Assembly (NCBI GenBank): GCA_964551015.1
Contig: CAZKBP010000009.1
Location: 1 to 64,000, forward strand
Length of the DNA: 64,000 bases
Source: CAZKBP01 sp964551015
Lineage (GTDB): Bacteria; Bacteroidota; Bacteroidia; Cytophagales; Microscillaceae
Direction: 5' to 3'
Within the stretch, counting starts at the first letter, position 1; every line of letters begins with the position of its first letter. Under the pieces are notes generated by a model. That model was not told where the DNA came from. It saw only the letters and a program-made list of their open reading frames with translations, and ran no database searches. Below are positions 52,732 through 61,921 of this stretch, piece after piece. Position numbers and translations under genes: made by a program.

Positions 52732-53143
52732 GTTTGAAAGATTAAGAATTTCGTGAAATGTATAAAATGATTCTTAGGAATTAGAGGACAATTCCTTGCT
52801 AAAGTTAATCATTTCTATTTACAAAATGTTTGTATGCTAAAAAAACTTTGTCTACACTTCGAATAGCAAGCAAGCTCGGAACCTAAGATGCTATCTTCGG
52901 GTGGACACTCTAGGTTAGAAAATTCTAGCCGATCGGGGTACTTTCTGGAAAACTTTTCGATCTCGAATGGAGTAAAAGCTAAATACGGGATCAAATCAGC
53001 GGTAGTTTCAAAAACATCGTGATTTGAATCAAAGACTGCTTAGCAAATCTATGAATTATGAAGATTTGTTAGTATAATCGACTAAATTTGTGTGAGTTCT
53101 GATATCATACATTCTGTTCAATAAAATCGCACCCTTTATCATT
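52732..53143. other. Gap before the second SiaC gene
   Basis: 412 bases. It holds the SiaC promoter candidate at 53083-53090 and a TAACTTTA-type box (52800-52807, minus strand) that could serve the UPF0173 gene with a leader of about 65 bases. No gene is evident. Confidence 0.45.
53083..53090 (+). promoter_or_regulatory. Candidate -7 box TAAATTTG for the second SiaC gene
   Basis: Exact TAnnTTTG match 53 bases before the start. TTTG at 53065-53068 is 14 bases upstream, shorter than usual. Confidence 0.42.
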
Positions 53144-53545
53144 ATGGAAAACATCAAAGTAGAAGGCAATAAACGAACTCCAACCATTGAATTTGACTAT
53201 GCACAAGGCTTCCTAAAAATCACAGGGCGCTCTATCCCTGAAAATAGTTGGAAGTTTTATAAGCCTTTTATAGATTGGATTAAGGAATACACAACCAAAC
53301 CTCCTAACGATCACACCAAAATCCATATTAAATTAGAATATTGTAACTCCAGTTCTAGCAAGTACATTCTCGAGGTTTTACAGATTTTAGATGATCTGGC
53401 TAGCAAGAATCACCCCGTACGTTTTGATTGGTACTACGCCGATAACGATGAAGATATGGAAGAGATCGGGCAAGATTTGGCCAGTTTTCTCAAGTCGGTA
53501 GAAACCGAACTGATTTCCTTTAAACGAGAAAAGCCTATTATCTAA
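53144..53545 (+). CDS. SiaC family regulatory phosphoprotein (DUF1987), copy 2
   Basis: 133-residue paralogue of the protein at 20293. Shared core: KRTPTIEFDYAQGFLKITG, FYKPFIDWIKEY, LEYCNSSSSKYILEVL and FDWYYADNDEDM. At the expected phospho-site region the first copy reads FNTSSGK and this one CNSSSSK, so a Thr is replaced by Ser, which could change the partner kinase or the response. No kinase gene is adjacent; the SpoIIE-family phosphatase at 57612 is 4 kb downstream. Confidence 0.88.
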   Translation: MENIKVEGNKRTPTIEFDYAQGFLKITGRSIPENSWKFYKPFIDWIKEYTTKPPNDHTKIHIKLEYCNSSSSKYILEVLQILDDLASKNHPVRFDWYYADNDEDMEEIGQDLASFLKSVETELISFKREKPII

Positions 53546-53547
53546 AT

Positions 53548-55488
53548 CTACGAGATATACTCCCAAGCACTCTGATAAGCTTGATTATTTTCCATATAAG
53601 CGATCAGATCTTGGTAAAATGGATGTTGACCCAAGGTGGCACTATCTCCGATGACCACTAGCTTCTTGCGAGCTCTGGTCATCGCCACATTCATCCTGCG
53701 TGTGTCGGCCAAGAAGCCAATCTGGCCTTTTTCATTACTCCGCACGAGCGAAATGTAAATAACCTCCCGTTCTTGCCCCTGAAAACCATCGATAGAGTTG
53801 ACCCTAACCCAATCTTCATACTCGACTAGTTCTGGAAACGTGGCCAGATAGTCTTTGAGATGATAAACCTGCGCATTATAGGGCGAAATTACCCCTACTG
53901 AAAAAGCTTGCTCCAATAGTTGAGGATTGGTCATTCGGATTTGACTCATCAAACGACTCAGGTGTTTAGCAATTAGTTCAGCCTCCGCTGGATTGTAACG
54001 GCTTTTGGTTTCGGGATTAATTTTTTCTTCAAAACTACAACCGGCTGTATCGATAAATTCTAGAGCCTGATTCAAGATCTGGTTCTCGGCTTCTTGTCCC
54101 AAACGATGCGTTTTGACCGAAGGGTCGGCCTGCAATTGTCCTTGATAAAACTGCTCATTAGAAAACTGCATGATCTGCTCGTGCATCCGATACTGGGTAC
54201 GCAACATCACATCTACGGACTGCTGTGCGGTAATCTTCTCAAACAAAGTAATAGATAAGCCCGCTCGAGCCGCTTCATAAGATTTTACCGTAGGGGGTAA
54301 TTGCTGATGGTCTCCGGCCATCACGACTCGTTCCGATTTAAGGATTGGTATCCAGCAAGCGGGTTCTAAAGCTTGGGCGGCCTCATCAATAAATACCGTA
54401 GAAAAACGCCGGAAGCGGATATATTTATTCACCGAACCGACCAAGGTAGCCGTAACCACTTGCGCTTCGTTGAGTAGGGAATCAATGATGTATTTTTCCA
54501 GAATATTAGCCTCACTTAACATACGACTGGCTTCGGCATACAACAAACGTCTTTGTTCGCGTTCGGTTTTTCCAAATTTACGTTTGTATTTGCCTGCCAT
54601 TCGCTTATACTCCTCGGCTTCTTTGCGCAGTTTTTTTAGGAAATGAAAATCCCGATGTTGGGCAATTTGTGCTTCTAAGCTATGCTCCACGAGGGACTGA
54701 CTAACACGAGCCGGATTTCCAATACGCAATACCGAAAGCCCTTTATCCAGCAGCCGTTCGGTCAACAAGTCTACGGCTGTATTGCTAGGCGCACAGACGA
54801 GCACCTGCTTTTCTTTCTCCAAGGTGAGCTTGATGGCCTGCACCAAGGTCGTGGTTTTGCCTGTACCCGGCGGGCCGTGCACAATGGCTATATCTCTGGA
54901 GGCTAAAATATTTTGGATCGCCTCGTTTTGAGAGGCATTCAATTCAGACAAATAATAATATTCTGGAATTTCTTCTGGGCTGAGGCGTGCAGCTTTTTTT
55001 CCTCCTATCAAGACATCTCTCAACTCAGCCAAGCGATCTGCTTTGGCTTCCATGACTTTTTTGAGGGCTTCTGTCATCTCCTGATAAGTAATGGTATCAA
55101 AGAGTAAATCTACTCCCAAGCTACCGTACTCAACCCATTCGGGCAATTCATCTACCTGAAAGGCAATCCGCATGCTGTCTTTCCAGACTGAGGCAATGAC
55201 ACCCGAGATCGAGGGGACTTTCTGATGTTCATTAGAATTATTAAAAAGTGATACCGAATCTCCGACCTGAAAGGCGTGATTTTCTTCTCGATGGCCTCCC
55301 CGCTCGATGCTTAGGTGAAAATTCTCTCCTGAACCAATCTCCGTGTGTTTTACAATAATGGGATACCAGGTTAGCCCCTTTCGCACGCGCTCTTTGAGGG
55401 GCGTGAGAATCATTCTATTTTTGTATTGCTTTAAGTCTTCCTGTTTTTCTATTTCCAGTAGTTGGAGCAGTTTTTCTAGTGATTGCAT
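53548..55488 (-). CDS. SF1 helicase, Upf1/IGHMBP2-like
   Basis: Cytoplasmic 646-residue superfamily-1 DNA/RNA helicase of the Upf1/SMUBP-2 type (AAA_11/AAA_12). An N-terminal beta-barrel (about 35-130) precedes motif I GPPGTGKTT (about 205-212), motif II DEAAQ (about 368-372), motif III GDHQQLPP, motif V NSIDGFQGQE and motif VI TRARKKLVVIGD. The frame is open from a TTG at 55494, but ATG 55488 (MQSLEKLLQL) is the better start. A role in nucleic-acid repair or RNA handling is likely but not specific. It converges with the SiaC gene with 2 bases between stops. Confidence 0.93.
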   Translation of the reverse strand: MQSLEKLLQLLEIEKQEDLKQYKNRMILTPLKERVRKGLTWYPIIVKHTEIGSGENFHLSIERGGHREENHAFQVGDSVSLFNNSNEHQKVPSISGVIASVWKDSMRIAFQVDELPEWVEYGSLGVDLLFDTITYQEMTEALKKVMEAKADRLAELRDVLIGGKKAARLSPEEIPEYYYLSELNASQNEAIQNILASRDIAIVHGPPGTGKTTTLVQAIKLTLEKEKQVLVCAPSNTAVDLLTERLLDKGLSVLRIGNPARVSQSLVEHSLEAQIAQHRDFHFLKKLRKEAEEYKRMAGKYKRKFGKTEREQRRLLYAEASRMLSEANILEKYIIDSLLNEAQVVTATLVGSVNKYIRFRRFSTVFIDEAAQALEPACWIPILKSERVVMAGDHQQLPPTVKSYEAARAGLSITLFEKITAQQSVDVMLRTQYRMHEQIMQFSNEQFYQGQLQADPSVKTHRLGQEAENQILNQALEFIDTAGCSFEEKINPETKSRYNPAEAELIAKHLSRLMSQIRMTNPQLLEQAFSVGVISPYNAQVYHLKDYLATFPELVEYEDWVRVNSIDGFQGQEREVIYISLVRSNEKGQIGFLADTRRMNVAMTRARKKLVVIGDSATLGQHPFYQDLIAYMENNQAYQSAWEYIS

Positions 55489-55582
55489 ATACAAAACTAA
55501 GTAAATTCGCCCAAATATAAATTTGCAAAACTATCAATTAATAGCTTTCTTAGCCTTTCGTTTTTTTTACAATCAAAATAAT

Positions 55583-56974
55583 ATGACGTTTCAGCAGGTA
55601 GAAGATTTTATCATTTGGTTCAGTGGGGCAGTATGGGGCTTACCTTTGGTTTTTCTACTGATTGGCGGGGGAATTTATTTTCTGATTTACTCTGAATTCG
55701 TTCCCTTTCGCTTTTTCAGACACGGCATAGATGTGCTACGCGGCAAGTACGATGACAAGGAAGACCCTGGCGACATTAATCACTATGAAGCACTGGCAGG
55801 TGCCTTGGCCGCTACCGTAGGCGTGGGTAATATCAGTGGCGTGGCCGTGGCGATTAGCATGGGCGGCCCGGGGGCGATCTTCTGGATGTGGGCCAGTGCT
55901 TTTGTGGGGATGGCGACCAAATATTTTACTTGTACTCTGGCGATTATGTACCGAGGGCTGGATTCTAAGGGGCACATTCAAGGAGGCCCGATGTATGTGG
56001 TAGAGCACGGAATGGGTAAAGCTTGGAAGCCTTTGGCGATATTTTTTAGCGTGGCGGGAATGATCGGTTGTTTTCCTGTATTTCAAGCTAATCAATTAAC
56101 TCAGGTGGTGAGAGACTTGGTACTGATTCCCAACGATCTGACTAAGGCGGGAGCCTCCTTCCAAACGGATTTTATCACGGGGGCAGTCATTGTCTTTTTG
56201 GTATCTATTGTCGTATTTGGAGGCTTGAAGCGTATCGCACAGGTAGCCAGTCGCTTGGTGCCTACGATGGTGGTTATTTATGTGGGGACAGCTCTTTTTA
56301 TCTTAGTTACCCATATTGCTGTCATCCCAGAAAGCCTTCTCTTGATCGTTACCGATGCCTTTACGGGAGAAGCCATGATGGGAGGTGCACTCGGAGCGGT
56401 TATTATTCAAGGAGTCAAACGGGCAGCTTTCTCAAACGAAGCTGGCATCGGTACGGCTCCCATGATGCACGGAGCGGCTAAAACCAAGGAACCCGTACGC
56501 GAAGGATTGGTAGCCATGCTCGGTCCATTTATAGATACGTTGGTGATTTGCACGATGACCGCTTTAACCATTTTGGTAACGGGCGTTTGGAAGAGCGGTA
56601 GTGAAGACGGGGTAACGCTGACGGCCACAGCTTTTAATGAAGCCCTCCCTATTCCGGGCTTAGGCTCTTATATCTTGGTACTTTGTATTTTTATTTTCGC
56701 GATCACTACCCTTTTTTCCTTCTCTTATTATGGAGCTAAATGCTTCGGTTATTTATTCGGAGCAGAGTCCAAACCCTACTATAATTTCTTTTATGTGGCT
56801 TCTATTATTTTTGGGGCAGTCGCTTCTATTGATGCTGCAGTTGGCCTGATTGATAGTATGTATGCTCTGATGGCCATTCCTACCATGGTTTCTGCGCTTT
56901 GGCTTTCGCCCAAGGTGAAAGAAGCGGCTAAAGATTATTTTGCAAGGATGCGCGCCCAATCTTCTAAAAACTAA
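55583..56974 (+). CDS. Sodium:alanine (AGCS family) symporter
   Basis: Polytopic Na+-coupled importer for alanine or glycine. The 463-residue protein has about ten transmembrane helices; AGCS blocks are visible, e.g. GALAATVGVGNISGVAVAI, GGPMYVVEHGMGK and FSNEAGIGTAPMMHG, the last carrying the conserved Asn and Glu. Start ATG 55583 (MTFQQVEDFIIWFSG); an open frame to 55523 adds 20 residues without support. Lone gene upstream of a 637-base gap. Confidence 0.94.
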   Translation: MTFQQVEDFIIWFSGAVWGLPLVFLLIGGGIYFLIYSEFVPFRFFRHGIDVLRGKYDDKEDPGDINHYEALAGALAATVGVGNISGVAVAISMGGPGAIFWMWASAFVGMATKYFTCTLAIMYRGLDSKGHIQGGPMYVVEHGMGKAWKPLAIFFSVAGMIGCFPVFQANQLTQVVRDLVLIPNDLTKAGASFQTDFITGAVIVFLVSIVVFGGLKRIAQVASRLVPTMVVIYVGTALFILVTHIAVIPESLLLIVTDAFTGEAMMGGALGAVIIQGVKRAAFSNEAGIGTAPMMHGAAKTKEPVREGLVAMLGPFIDTLVICTMTALTILVTGVWKSGSEDGVTLTATAFNEALPIPGLGSYILVLCIFIFAITTLFSFSYYGAKCFGYLFGAESKPYYNFFYVASIIFGAVASIDAAVGLIDSMYALMAIPTMVSALWLSPKVKEAAKDYFARMRAQSSKN

Positions 56975-57611
56975 GCCATTGCTTCATCCTGTAACGTGTG
57001 AGGTATTTTCAGTCATGCGCATTTTTTAAATCTTTTTTCTTGCAGACTCTTCAAAAGAAGAGAGCTTAGGAATGATATTGATTGACCTAAAGTTTTAATT
57101 TGTTAGCAGAAAATTCATATTTCGGATTCTAAGGAAGTGATTTTTTTTAAATAAGATCCAGCTTTACTGGAGCTTAAGTTAGCCAGCAGGATGCCAGCTA
57201 TTGACGAAAAGATCTGCGAAATCAGCTTCAGAAAAAAGGTATTCTCCAGCCCAAAGACAAGCTTGATAGAAAAGAACCTACCAGCACTCCAAGCGAACAA
57301 GTAGTAAAGGTTTTTGTCCTGAGCCAAGTTTCTCTCCTCATCTATCGCTCTTAGTGAGTTATTTAATCTTGTAAATGTGGCAGAAATATTACCTCAACCG
57401 AAAAAAAACAAGTTTGCTATAGAATGCAGAGCTAAAATTGCTAACTTCGTGAGTCATTGAGAAAAAAACATTCAGCCCCCTAAATATGCATTTTATCCCT
57501 TCAAAACTGCTGATAACAGAAGAAAGAGAACAACACACAACTTCCATTAAACCAGATCAAAATCAAGCTATTTTCTGGTAATCACTATCAACAAAAAGGC
57601 TGTGAACTGCT
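56975..57611. other. Gap with dispersed element copy B
   Basis: 637 bases. It contains a CTCTTC-AAAA-GAAGAG hairpin at 57047-57062, the dispersed element copy B at 57086-57270, and a possible promoter TTTG (57413-57416)-N16-TAAAATTG (57433-57440) for the phosphatase, which would leave a long leader of about 165 bases. No gene is evident. Confidence 0.5.
57086..57270. repeat. Diverged dispersed element, copy B
   Basis: Counterpart of 39801-39985 (see copy A). A short reading frame on the minus strand exists in both copies and can be aligned, but contains no known domain and is not conserved enough to call coding. Confidence 0.65.
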
Positions 57612-59624
57612 ATGAACATTTATGGTAAACTAACGATTCTTTGCATTTTCTTAGTGTCTTGTACTACGGCTACGCTCTATTATTTTGTAGATTACGAGGT
57701 AGAAGAAGCACTAAAAAAAGAAATTTTTGCCTCACTTTCCCAACAAGCGGCACATAGTATATACGGTATCGAGCAATTCATTCACCAGCGTTTGAGTGAT
57801 ATCCGTGGCCTCGCTCAGGACCCTCAACTTCGCTCTGCTCCTTTGGCTGGCGAAGAAGTAGCCAACCGTCTCAGAGAGCTTCACCAACTGCATCCTGTCT
57901 ATTATAGTCTTTCTTTCTTCACGATGGGTAGAATACGGCTGGCTGATACGAAGGGACTGGCACTGGGCGTCAAGCACTCCTACTCGAAATATTGGAAAAA
58001 ATTAAATTCACAATCCGAGGTAGTCATGGATATTTCACGCTCAGAATCCGTGGGTAAGGTTGTGATGCACTTTGCCGCTGTGGTCAGGGATCAACATAAT
58101 AACCCGCTAGGGGTGGTCGTCTCTCGTATCCTTATTGATCGGCTTCACGATGTACTCAATGATTTTCCTCGGCACGGTAGGCTCGATAAAAAAGTTTCTG
58201 TGGACTTGATTGATCAAAAGGGAATGCTGCTTTACTCGAACCATAATGTAAATACGCTTTTAGAGAGCCGCTACGATGACCACCACCTGCTCGATGAACT
58301 CAGCCAAAAACCTGTTAACCTATACGAGTCGAAGAAAAAACTCTATTTCTACGCACGAGAATCCGGTTACTTGAATTATGCGGGCAACGATTGGGCACTC
58401 ATTACTCGCATGCCCAAAGCGGCGGCTTTGAGTTCACTGGCGCAGATTCGGATCAACTTGATTTTTATCGTTATTCCTATCTTTATCGCCTCGGTATGCT
58501 TAGCTTTGATCGCCGCCCGTTTCTTTGTCAGACCCATCGTGCAGTTGAGTCGAGCAGCTCAGGAGATGACACAAGGTAATCTCCAAATTGATTTTAATAT
58601 CCGCTCTCGAGATGAAATTGGCCGATTAGCCCAGCACTTACGCCTGACGGCTCAAAGCCTAATCGGTCGTATCGAGGAGCAAACGCGCCTGAACTACAAA
58701 CTCAATCACCTTAATTGGGAAATGAGTCGCAAGTACCAAAAAATTCAAGAGCAAAAGGAAGAGATCGCCCAACAAAAGGAAAAAATCTCTGCTCAGAATC
58801 AAATCCTTTCCCAAGCCTTTGACCAAATCAAGCTCAAGAATAACCAGATCACCTCCAGTATCAACTACGCGGAGAGAATACAACGCTCCATGCTTCCAGA
58901 AACATCATTATTGGATCAAATCGCTCAGGAACATTTCATACTGTACCAGCCCAGAGATATCGTGAGTGGAGATTTCTATTGGTACGATCAGGTAGAGCGT
59001 GAGGGAAAGTCTTATTTTATCTTAGCGGCTGCCGACTGCACAGGACACGGGGTGCCCGGCTCCATCATGGCTATGCTCGGGAGCAACCTATTGACCAACT
59101 TGGTAAGCTACGGAGAAATGCTGGATCCTGTGGAAATTTTAAAGCGTTTAGATCAAGCGATCAAGCGGGTACTGCACCAAGAAGACCGTATCAAAAACAG
59201 CCAAGATGGCATGGAAGTAGCACTTTGTGTAATTGATTTAGAAACCATGCACCTCGAGTTTGCAGCGGGCGGACGCCCTCTGTACCTTTTCCGAAATGGG
59301 CACTTGCACGAATACAAAAGTGATAAAATCATGCTGGGAGGTTTGGGAAGATTTTTCCATCGGGAGAATGAGCTTCCCTTGAAAAAATATAGTCTAGACT
59401 TACAAGCAGAAGATCGTATTTATTTGTTTTCAGATGGCTACCAAGACCAATTAGGACAGCATCGCTACAAGAAATTTTTGACCAAAAATTTCAAAGCATT
59501 CTTAAAGAGAATTCACCAACGCCCCATGAACCTCCAAGCGGCTGCCTTACACGAAGAACACCTACTTTGGAAAGGTTATCGTCCACAAACGGATGATATT
59601 ATGATTATGGGTATCAAATTTTGA
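57612..59624 (+). CDS. HAMP-containing SpoIIE-type PP2C phosphatase
   Basis: Membrane-bound receptor phosphatase of 670 residues: transmembrane helix 1 (about 7-25), periplasmic sensor domain (about 26-278, dCache-like), helix 2 (about 280-302, FIVIPIFIASVCLALIAARFF), HAMP (about 303-356), coiled coil (about 360-430, with Gln/Lys/Glu-rich EIAQQKEKISAQNQ), and PP2C/SpoIIE domain (about 440-670). The metal-binding Asp pair is in SGDFYWYD and AAADCTGHGVPG, both intact; DLQAEDRIYLFSDGYQDQ supplies the third site. It dephosphorylates a Ser/Thr-phosphorylated anti-sigma-like or SiaC-like partner. SiaC homologues are 4 kb and 37 kb away. Confidence 0.93.
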   Translation: MNIYGKLTILCIFLVSCTTATLYYFVDYEVEEALKKEIFASLSQQAAHSIYGIEQFIHQRLSDIRGLAQDPQLRSAPLAGEEVANRLRELHQLHPVYYSLSFFTMGRIRLADTKGLALGVKHSYSKYWKKLNSQSEVVMDISRSESVGKVVMHFAAVVRDQHNNPLGVVVSRILIDRLHDVLNDFPRHGRLDKKVSVDLIDQKGMLLYSNHNVNTLLESRYDDHHLLDELSQKPVNLYESKKKLYFYARESGYLNYAGNDWALITRMPKAAALSSLAQIRINLIFIVIPIFIASVCLALIAARFFVRPIVQLSRAAQEMTQGNLQIDFNIRSRDEIGRLAQHLRLTAQSLIGRIEEQTRLNYKLNHLNWEMSRKYQKIQEQKEEIAQQKEKISAQNQILSQAFDQIKLKNNQITSSINYAERIQRSMLPETSLLDQIAQEHFILYQPRDIVSGDFYWYDQVEREGKSYFILAAADCTGHGVPGSIMAMLGSNLLTNLVSYGEMLDPVEILKRLDQAIKRVLHQEDRIKNSQDGMEVALCVIDLETMHLEFAAGGRPLYLFRNGHLHEYKSDKIMLGGLGRFFHRENELPLKKYSLDLQAEDRIYLFSDGYQDQLGQHRYKKFLTKNFKAFLKRIHQRPMNLQAAALHEEHLLWKGYRPQTDDIMIMGIKF

Positions 59625-60233
59625 TTGCTTATTTTTCGTGATGGATTTTAGATGAAAAACCCTTTCTTCTAGGTCTTGCTCACTCTTCGCTATTATCTCC
59701 ATCATTTTATACAAACCCGTGTTTAGGAGAGAAGCTGGCTCACCTGTAAATTCGGCCTGAACTTTGCTCATGAATAGGTTATCCTTGACAAAATATTTTA
59801 AATATTGAGAATAAACCGAAGGGAAAAGCATAAAAGGTTTTTATTTTACATTCTCATAACAAATGATCTTAAAATAAGCTTCTTATCATATGATGCTGAA
59901 CGCACTGTGTCAAAAATTTATTTACAGATAACTATCGCATATTTCACCCTCGTTTGAGACGAGTGCGAGATACACGGATACTTAGACTTAATTTACAGGG
60001 CAATAAGGCATTGAAACTAATTAATTTTAGAATTCCTAGACAAAATGTATACTTTTTATTCTTTTTCCCGTTTAAGCCACTGAGGTGTTTTCAAAGTTTG
60101 CAAACGAAAACCTTTATAATTATACCGAGACATTCAAAACCAACGGCTTGAGTATCATCAAATATCCATAATTGTTTTTTATCTACTCAATCCTTCAATG
60201 ATGAGATGCACAGAGCACTCATCTGACATCATC
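59625..60233. other. Gene-poor gap
   Basis: 609 bases between the phosphatase and the DUF2141 gene. A minus-strand frame starting at 59831 reads into the phosphatase 3' end and is not supported by context. A hairpin GATGAG-...-CTCATC at 60200-60223 lies just after the DUF2141 stop codon and could be its terminator, although without a clear T tract. Otherwise nothing recognised. Confidence 0.45.
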
Positions 60234-60677
60234 TTAATAGCTTAAATACTGTAACCTAACCGTGGAAACGGCCGTTTGATGGATCTTCATGACACATTCT
60301 CTGAACTTAGGGGGGCCAAATCTAACCTTAGCGTTGTTAGAAAAGCCAAAACCTTCTTTGGGAATGCCTAATAAGTTCTTATCAAGTTTCTCGTTGGTGT
60401 TTTCATCGTGATAAATCTTGTAGGCGTAGTCGCCTGGCGGTAATTGGTCAAAGACTACTTCTGCTTGACCGTTCTCGATAGCAATTACCTTATGGTACAT
60501 TGCGTTCCGGTTTTTATCGAAGCTGGAGGCATCATCGTACAAGGCGATCATAATTTTTCCTCGGTCGGAGCGACAACCCTTTACTTTAATAATAAGTCTT
60601 CCTTGACCAGTAAAAGAAAAGGCTCCTAGTAATAAGGGAATCAATCCAAGGGTTAAGTATCTACTCATGCTTGTCAT
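60234..60677 (-). CDS. DUF2141 secreted protein
   Basis: Small exported protein of 147 residues, DUF2141 family (single Ig-like beta-sandwich). Signal peptide ends near SFTGQ. The signature blocks are GRLIIKVKGCRSDRGKIMIA at the start and GDYAYKIYHDENTNEKLDKNLLGIPKEGFGFSNN in the second half, where the DxNxNxxLD segment looks like a Ca-binding loop. Function in the family is unknown, although members sit near transport and metabolic genes. ATG 60677 or 60668 are both possible starts. Confidence 0.9.
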   Translation of the reverse strand: MTSMSRYLTLGLIPLLLGAFSFTGQGRLIIKVKGCRSDRGKIMIALYDDASSFDKNRNAMYHKVIAIENGQAEVVFDQLPPGDYAYKIYHDENTNEKLDKNLLGIPKEGFGFSNNAKVRFGPPKFRECVMKIHQTAVSTVRLQYLSY

Positions 60678-60714
60678 AGTAATAGTAGGAATTGTTTTTT
60701 ATAAATCTAGAATA

Positions 60715-60748
60715 CAAATATAAACTTAATCTCATCTTCTTAGAGCAA
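60715..60748 (-). promoter_or_regulatory. Candidate DUF2141 promoter TTG-N23-TATATTTG
   Basis: On the minus strand TTG (60748-60746), 23-base spacer and TATATTTG (60722-60715), leader about 38-47 bases. The best -33/-7 pair on the minus strand in this window. Confidence 0.45.
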
Positions 60749-60798
60749 CTGTTACGTGTAGAAAACAGTTTTGTTAGGTCTATTCTGTCGCTTTTTAT

Positions 60799-61156
60799 GA
60801 GCGTATCGAGTAAATGCCCGTACGCTCGTCTATCTTTATAATCAGGCGATTGGATTGGACTTAGTGATTTATCAAAGCCATCTATGCGGTGCTTTCTCCG
60901 TTCTTAAAAAAACGGCAGTTAGAGTAGCACCAGCTATCCGATCAACACCACGAAGAAAGGATTAGATGATGAGAAAAGTTTATAGAAATGCTCTTTCTGA
61001 GTATCCTCTGCACTATTCTCCTCTCTTTACTCGTTTTTTGTGTCGCCTGATTGCTTTGTATCACGAAATACGAGCAAGTAAGGCACTTCGTTTAAAAAAA
61101 CAGCCTGAAATAGGCTTTGCGTGTCAGAAACTGATGCTGAAATGTGCTCATTTCAG
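60799..61156 (+). ncRNA. Candidate structured RNA or leader
   Basis: Five stems in 360 bases: GAGCGTA/TACGCTC (60799-60805, 60821-60827); GGTGCT/AGCACC (60888-60893, 60926-60931) enclosing CCGTT/AACGG (60898-60902, 60911-60915); AGCCT/AGGCT (61102-61116); TCAG/CTGA (61124-61134); and CTGAAATG/CATTTCAG (61137-61144, 61149-61156) with a 4-base loop. No family recognised; no T tract follows, so it could be a leader of the MarR-like gene starting at 61250 or an independent small RNA. Confidence 0.3.
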
Positions 61157-61249
61157 ACAGTGAATATTTGATATTGGCGGTGATCATGGGGATCATCTTT
61201 AATATTGATTCGTGTATTATTAGCTTATTTATTAAACCATTGAATAGTT

Positions 61250-61921
61250 ATGAATAAAGACTTAGAAATCGTTGTAGAATTAATTAAAAGTTGGGAAAAG
61301 TTTAGAGAAAATGGCGGTGCCAACCTAGAAGAATTTTCTTTCTGGTTATTCCGAAACTTTAATGCATCAGATGCTCAGAATGGCTCTACCAATCATGCGA
61401 TGGGCACCAAAGCACTTCCCCAAAAGGATAATGAGAATGTAAATGCCAAAATCAGCCACCTTTGGGGGCAGTTAGAGCGTTATAAGCACAATCTCGTGAA
61501 GAAAGCTTTCAAGGATTTACCCATCAAGACCGTGGATGAGTTTGGTTTTCTGTCTTTTGTAGAAGAACGCAAGAATCCTAAAAAAGCAGATTACATCAAA
61601 TGCTCTTTGTTGGAAACCACCACTAGTTTCGAAATGATGAAACGGATGTACAAACTGGGTCTCATCAATGAAGAGATCGACAAGGATGATAAACGTTCCA
61701 AGCGTATTCAACTGACAGAAAAGGGGCAAATTGTCTTAGAACAAGCTCGCATCAAAATTAACCAAGTCAATCTGATTACGCTGGGTGATCTTTCTCCCCG
61801 TAAAAAAGATACCGTTTTAGAGATTTTCTCTTATCTAAATGCATTTCAGCAAAAAGTACATAAAGATTATCAAGAAGAAAATCTAGATAAGATCATCTCT
61901 AAAGAGTTTTTGCAAGGCTAA
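61250..61921 (+). CDS. MarR-like winged-helix regulator
   Basis: Cytoplasmic 223-residue protein with a winged helix at about 100-175: SLLETTTSFEMMKRMYKLGLI is the recognition-helix region and EEIDKDDKRSKRIQLTEKGQI the wing, matching the DxxDxRxxxxxLTxxG signature of MarR. The N-terminal 75 residues (LIKSWEKFRENGGANLEEFSFWLFRN) and C-terminal 45 add helices that may form a dimer interface. Target unknown; the hairpin-rich leader upstream suggests auto-regulation at RNA or DNA level (inference). Confidence 0.8.
   Translation: MNKDLEIVVELIKSWEKFRENGGANLEEFSFWLFRNFNASDAQNGSTNHAMGTKALPQKDNENVNAKISHLWGQLERYKHNLVKKAFKDLPIKTVDEFGFLSFVEERKNPKKADYIKCSLLETTTSFEMMKRMYKLGLINEEIDKDDKRSKRIQLTEKGQIVLEQARIKINQVNLITLGDLSPRKKDTVLEIFSYLNAFQQKVHKDYQEENLDKIISKEFLQG

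Larger units (their letters stand above)
60678..61249. other. Structured intergenic region before the MarR-like gene
   Basis: 572 bases holding a DUF2141 promoter candidate and an unusually hairpin-rich segment (60799-61156, annotated separately). A 65-codon frame at 60966-61163 overlaps these hairpins and is not supported as a gene. Confidence 0.5.

Noticed and set aside
55492..55499. TAGTTTTG box on the minus strand before the helicase
   Set aside because: Too close to the preferred ATG (55488) to give a leader, so probably chance.
59562..59831. 89-codon minus-strand frame over the end of the phosphatase gene
   Set aside because: Protein-like in composition but without domain or supporting context, and reads 62 bases into a conserved gene.
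60966..61163. 65-codon plus-strand frame before the MarR-like gene
   Set aside because: Overlaps a run of perfect hairpins whose structure explains the sequence better; no family seen.
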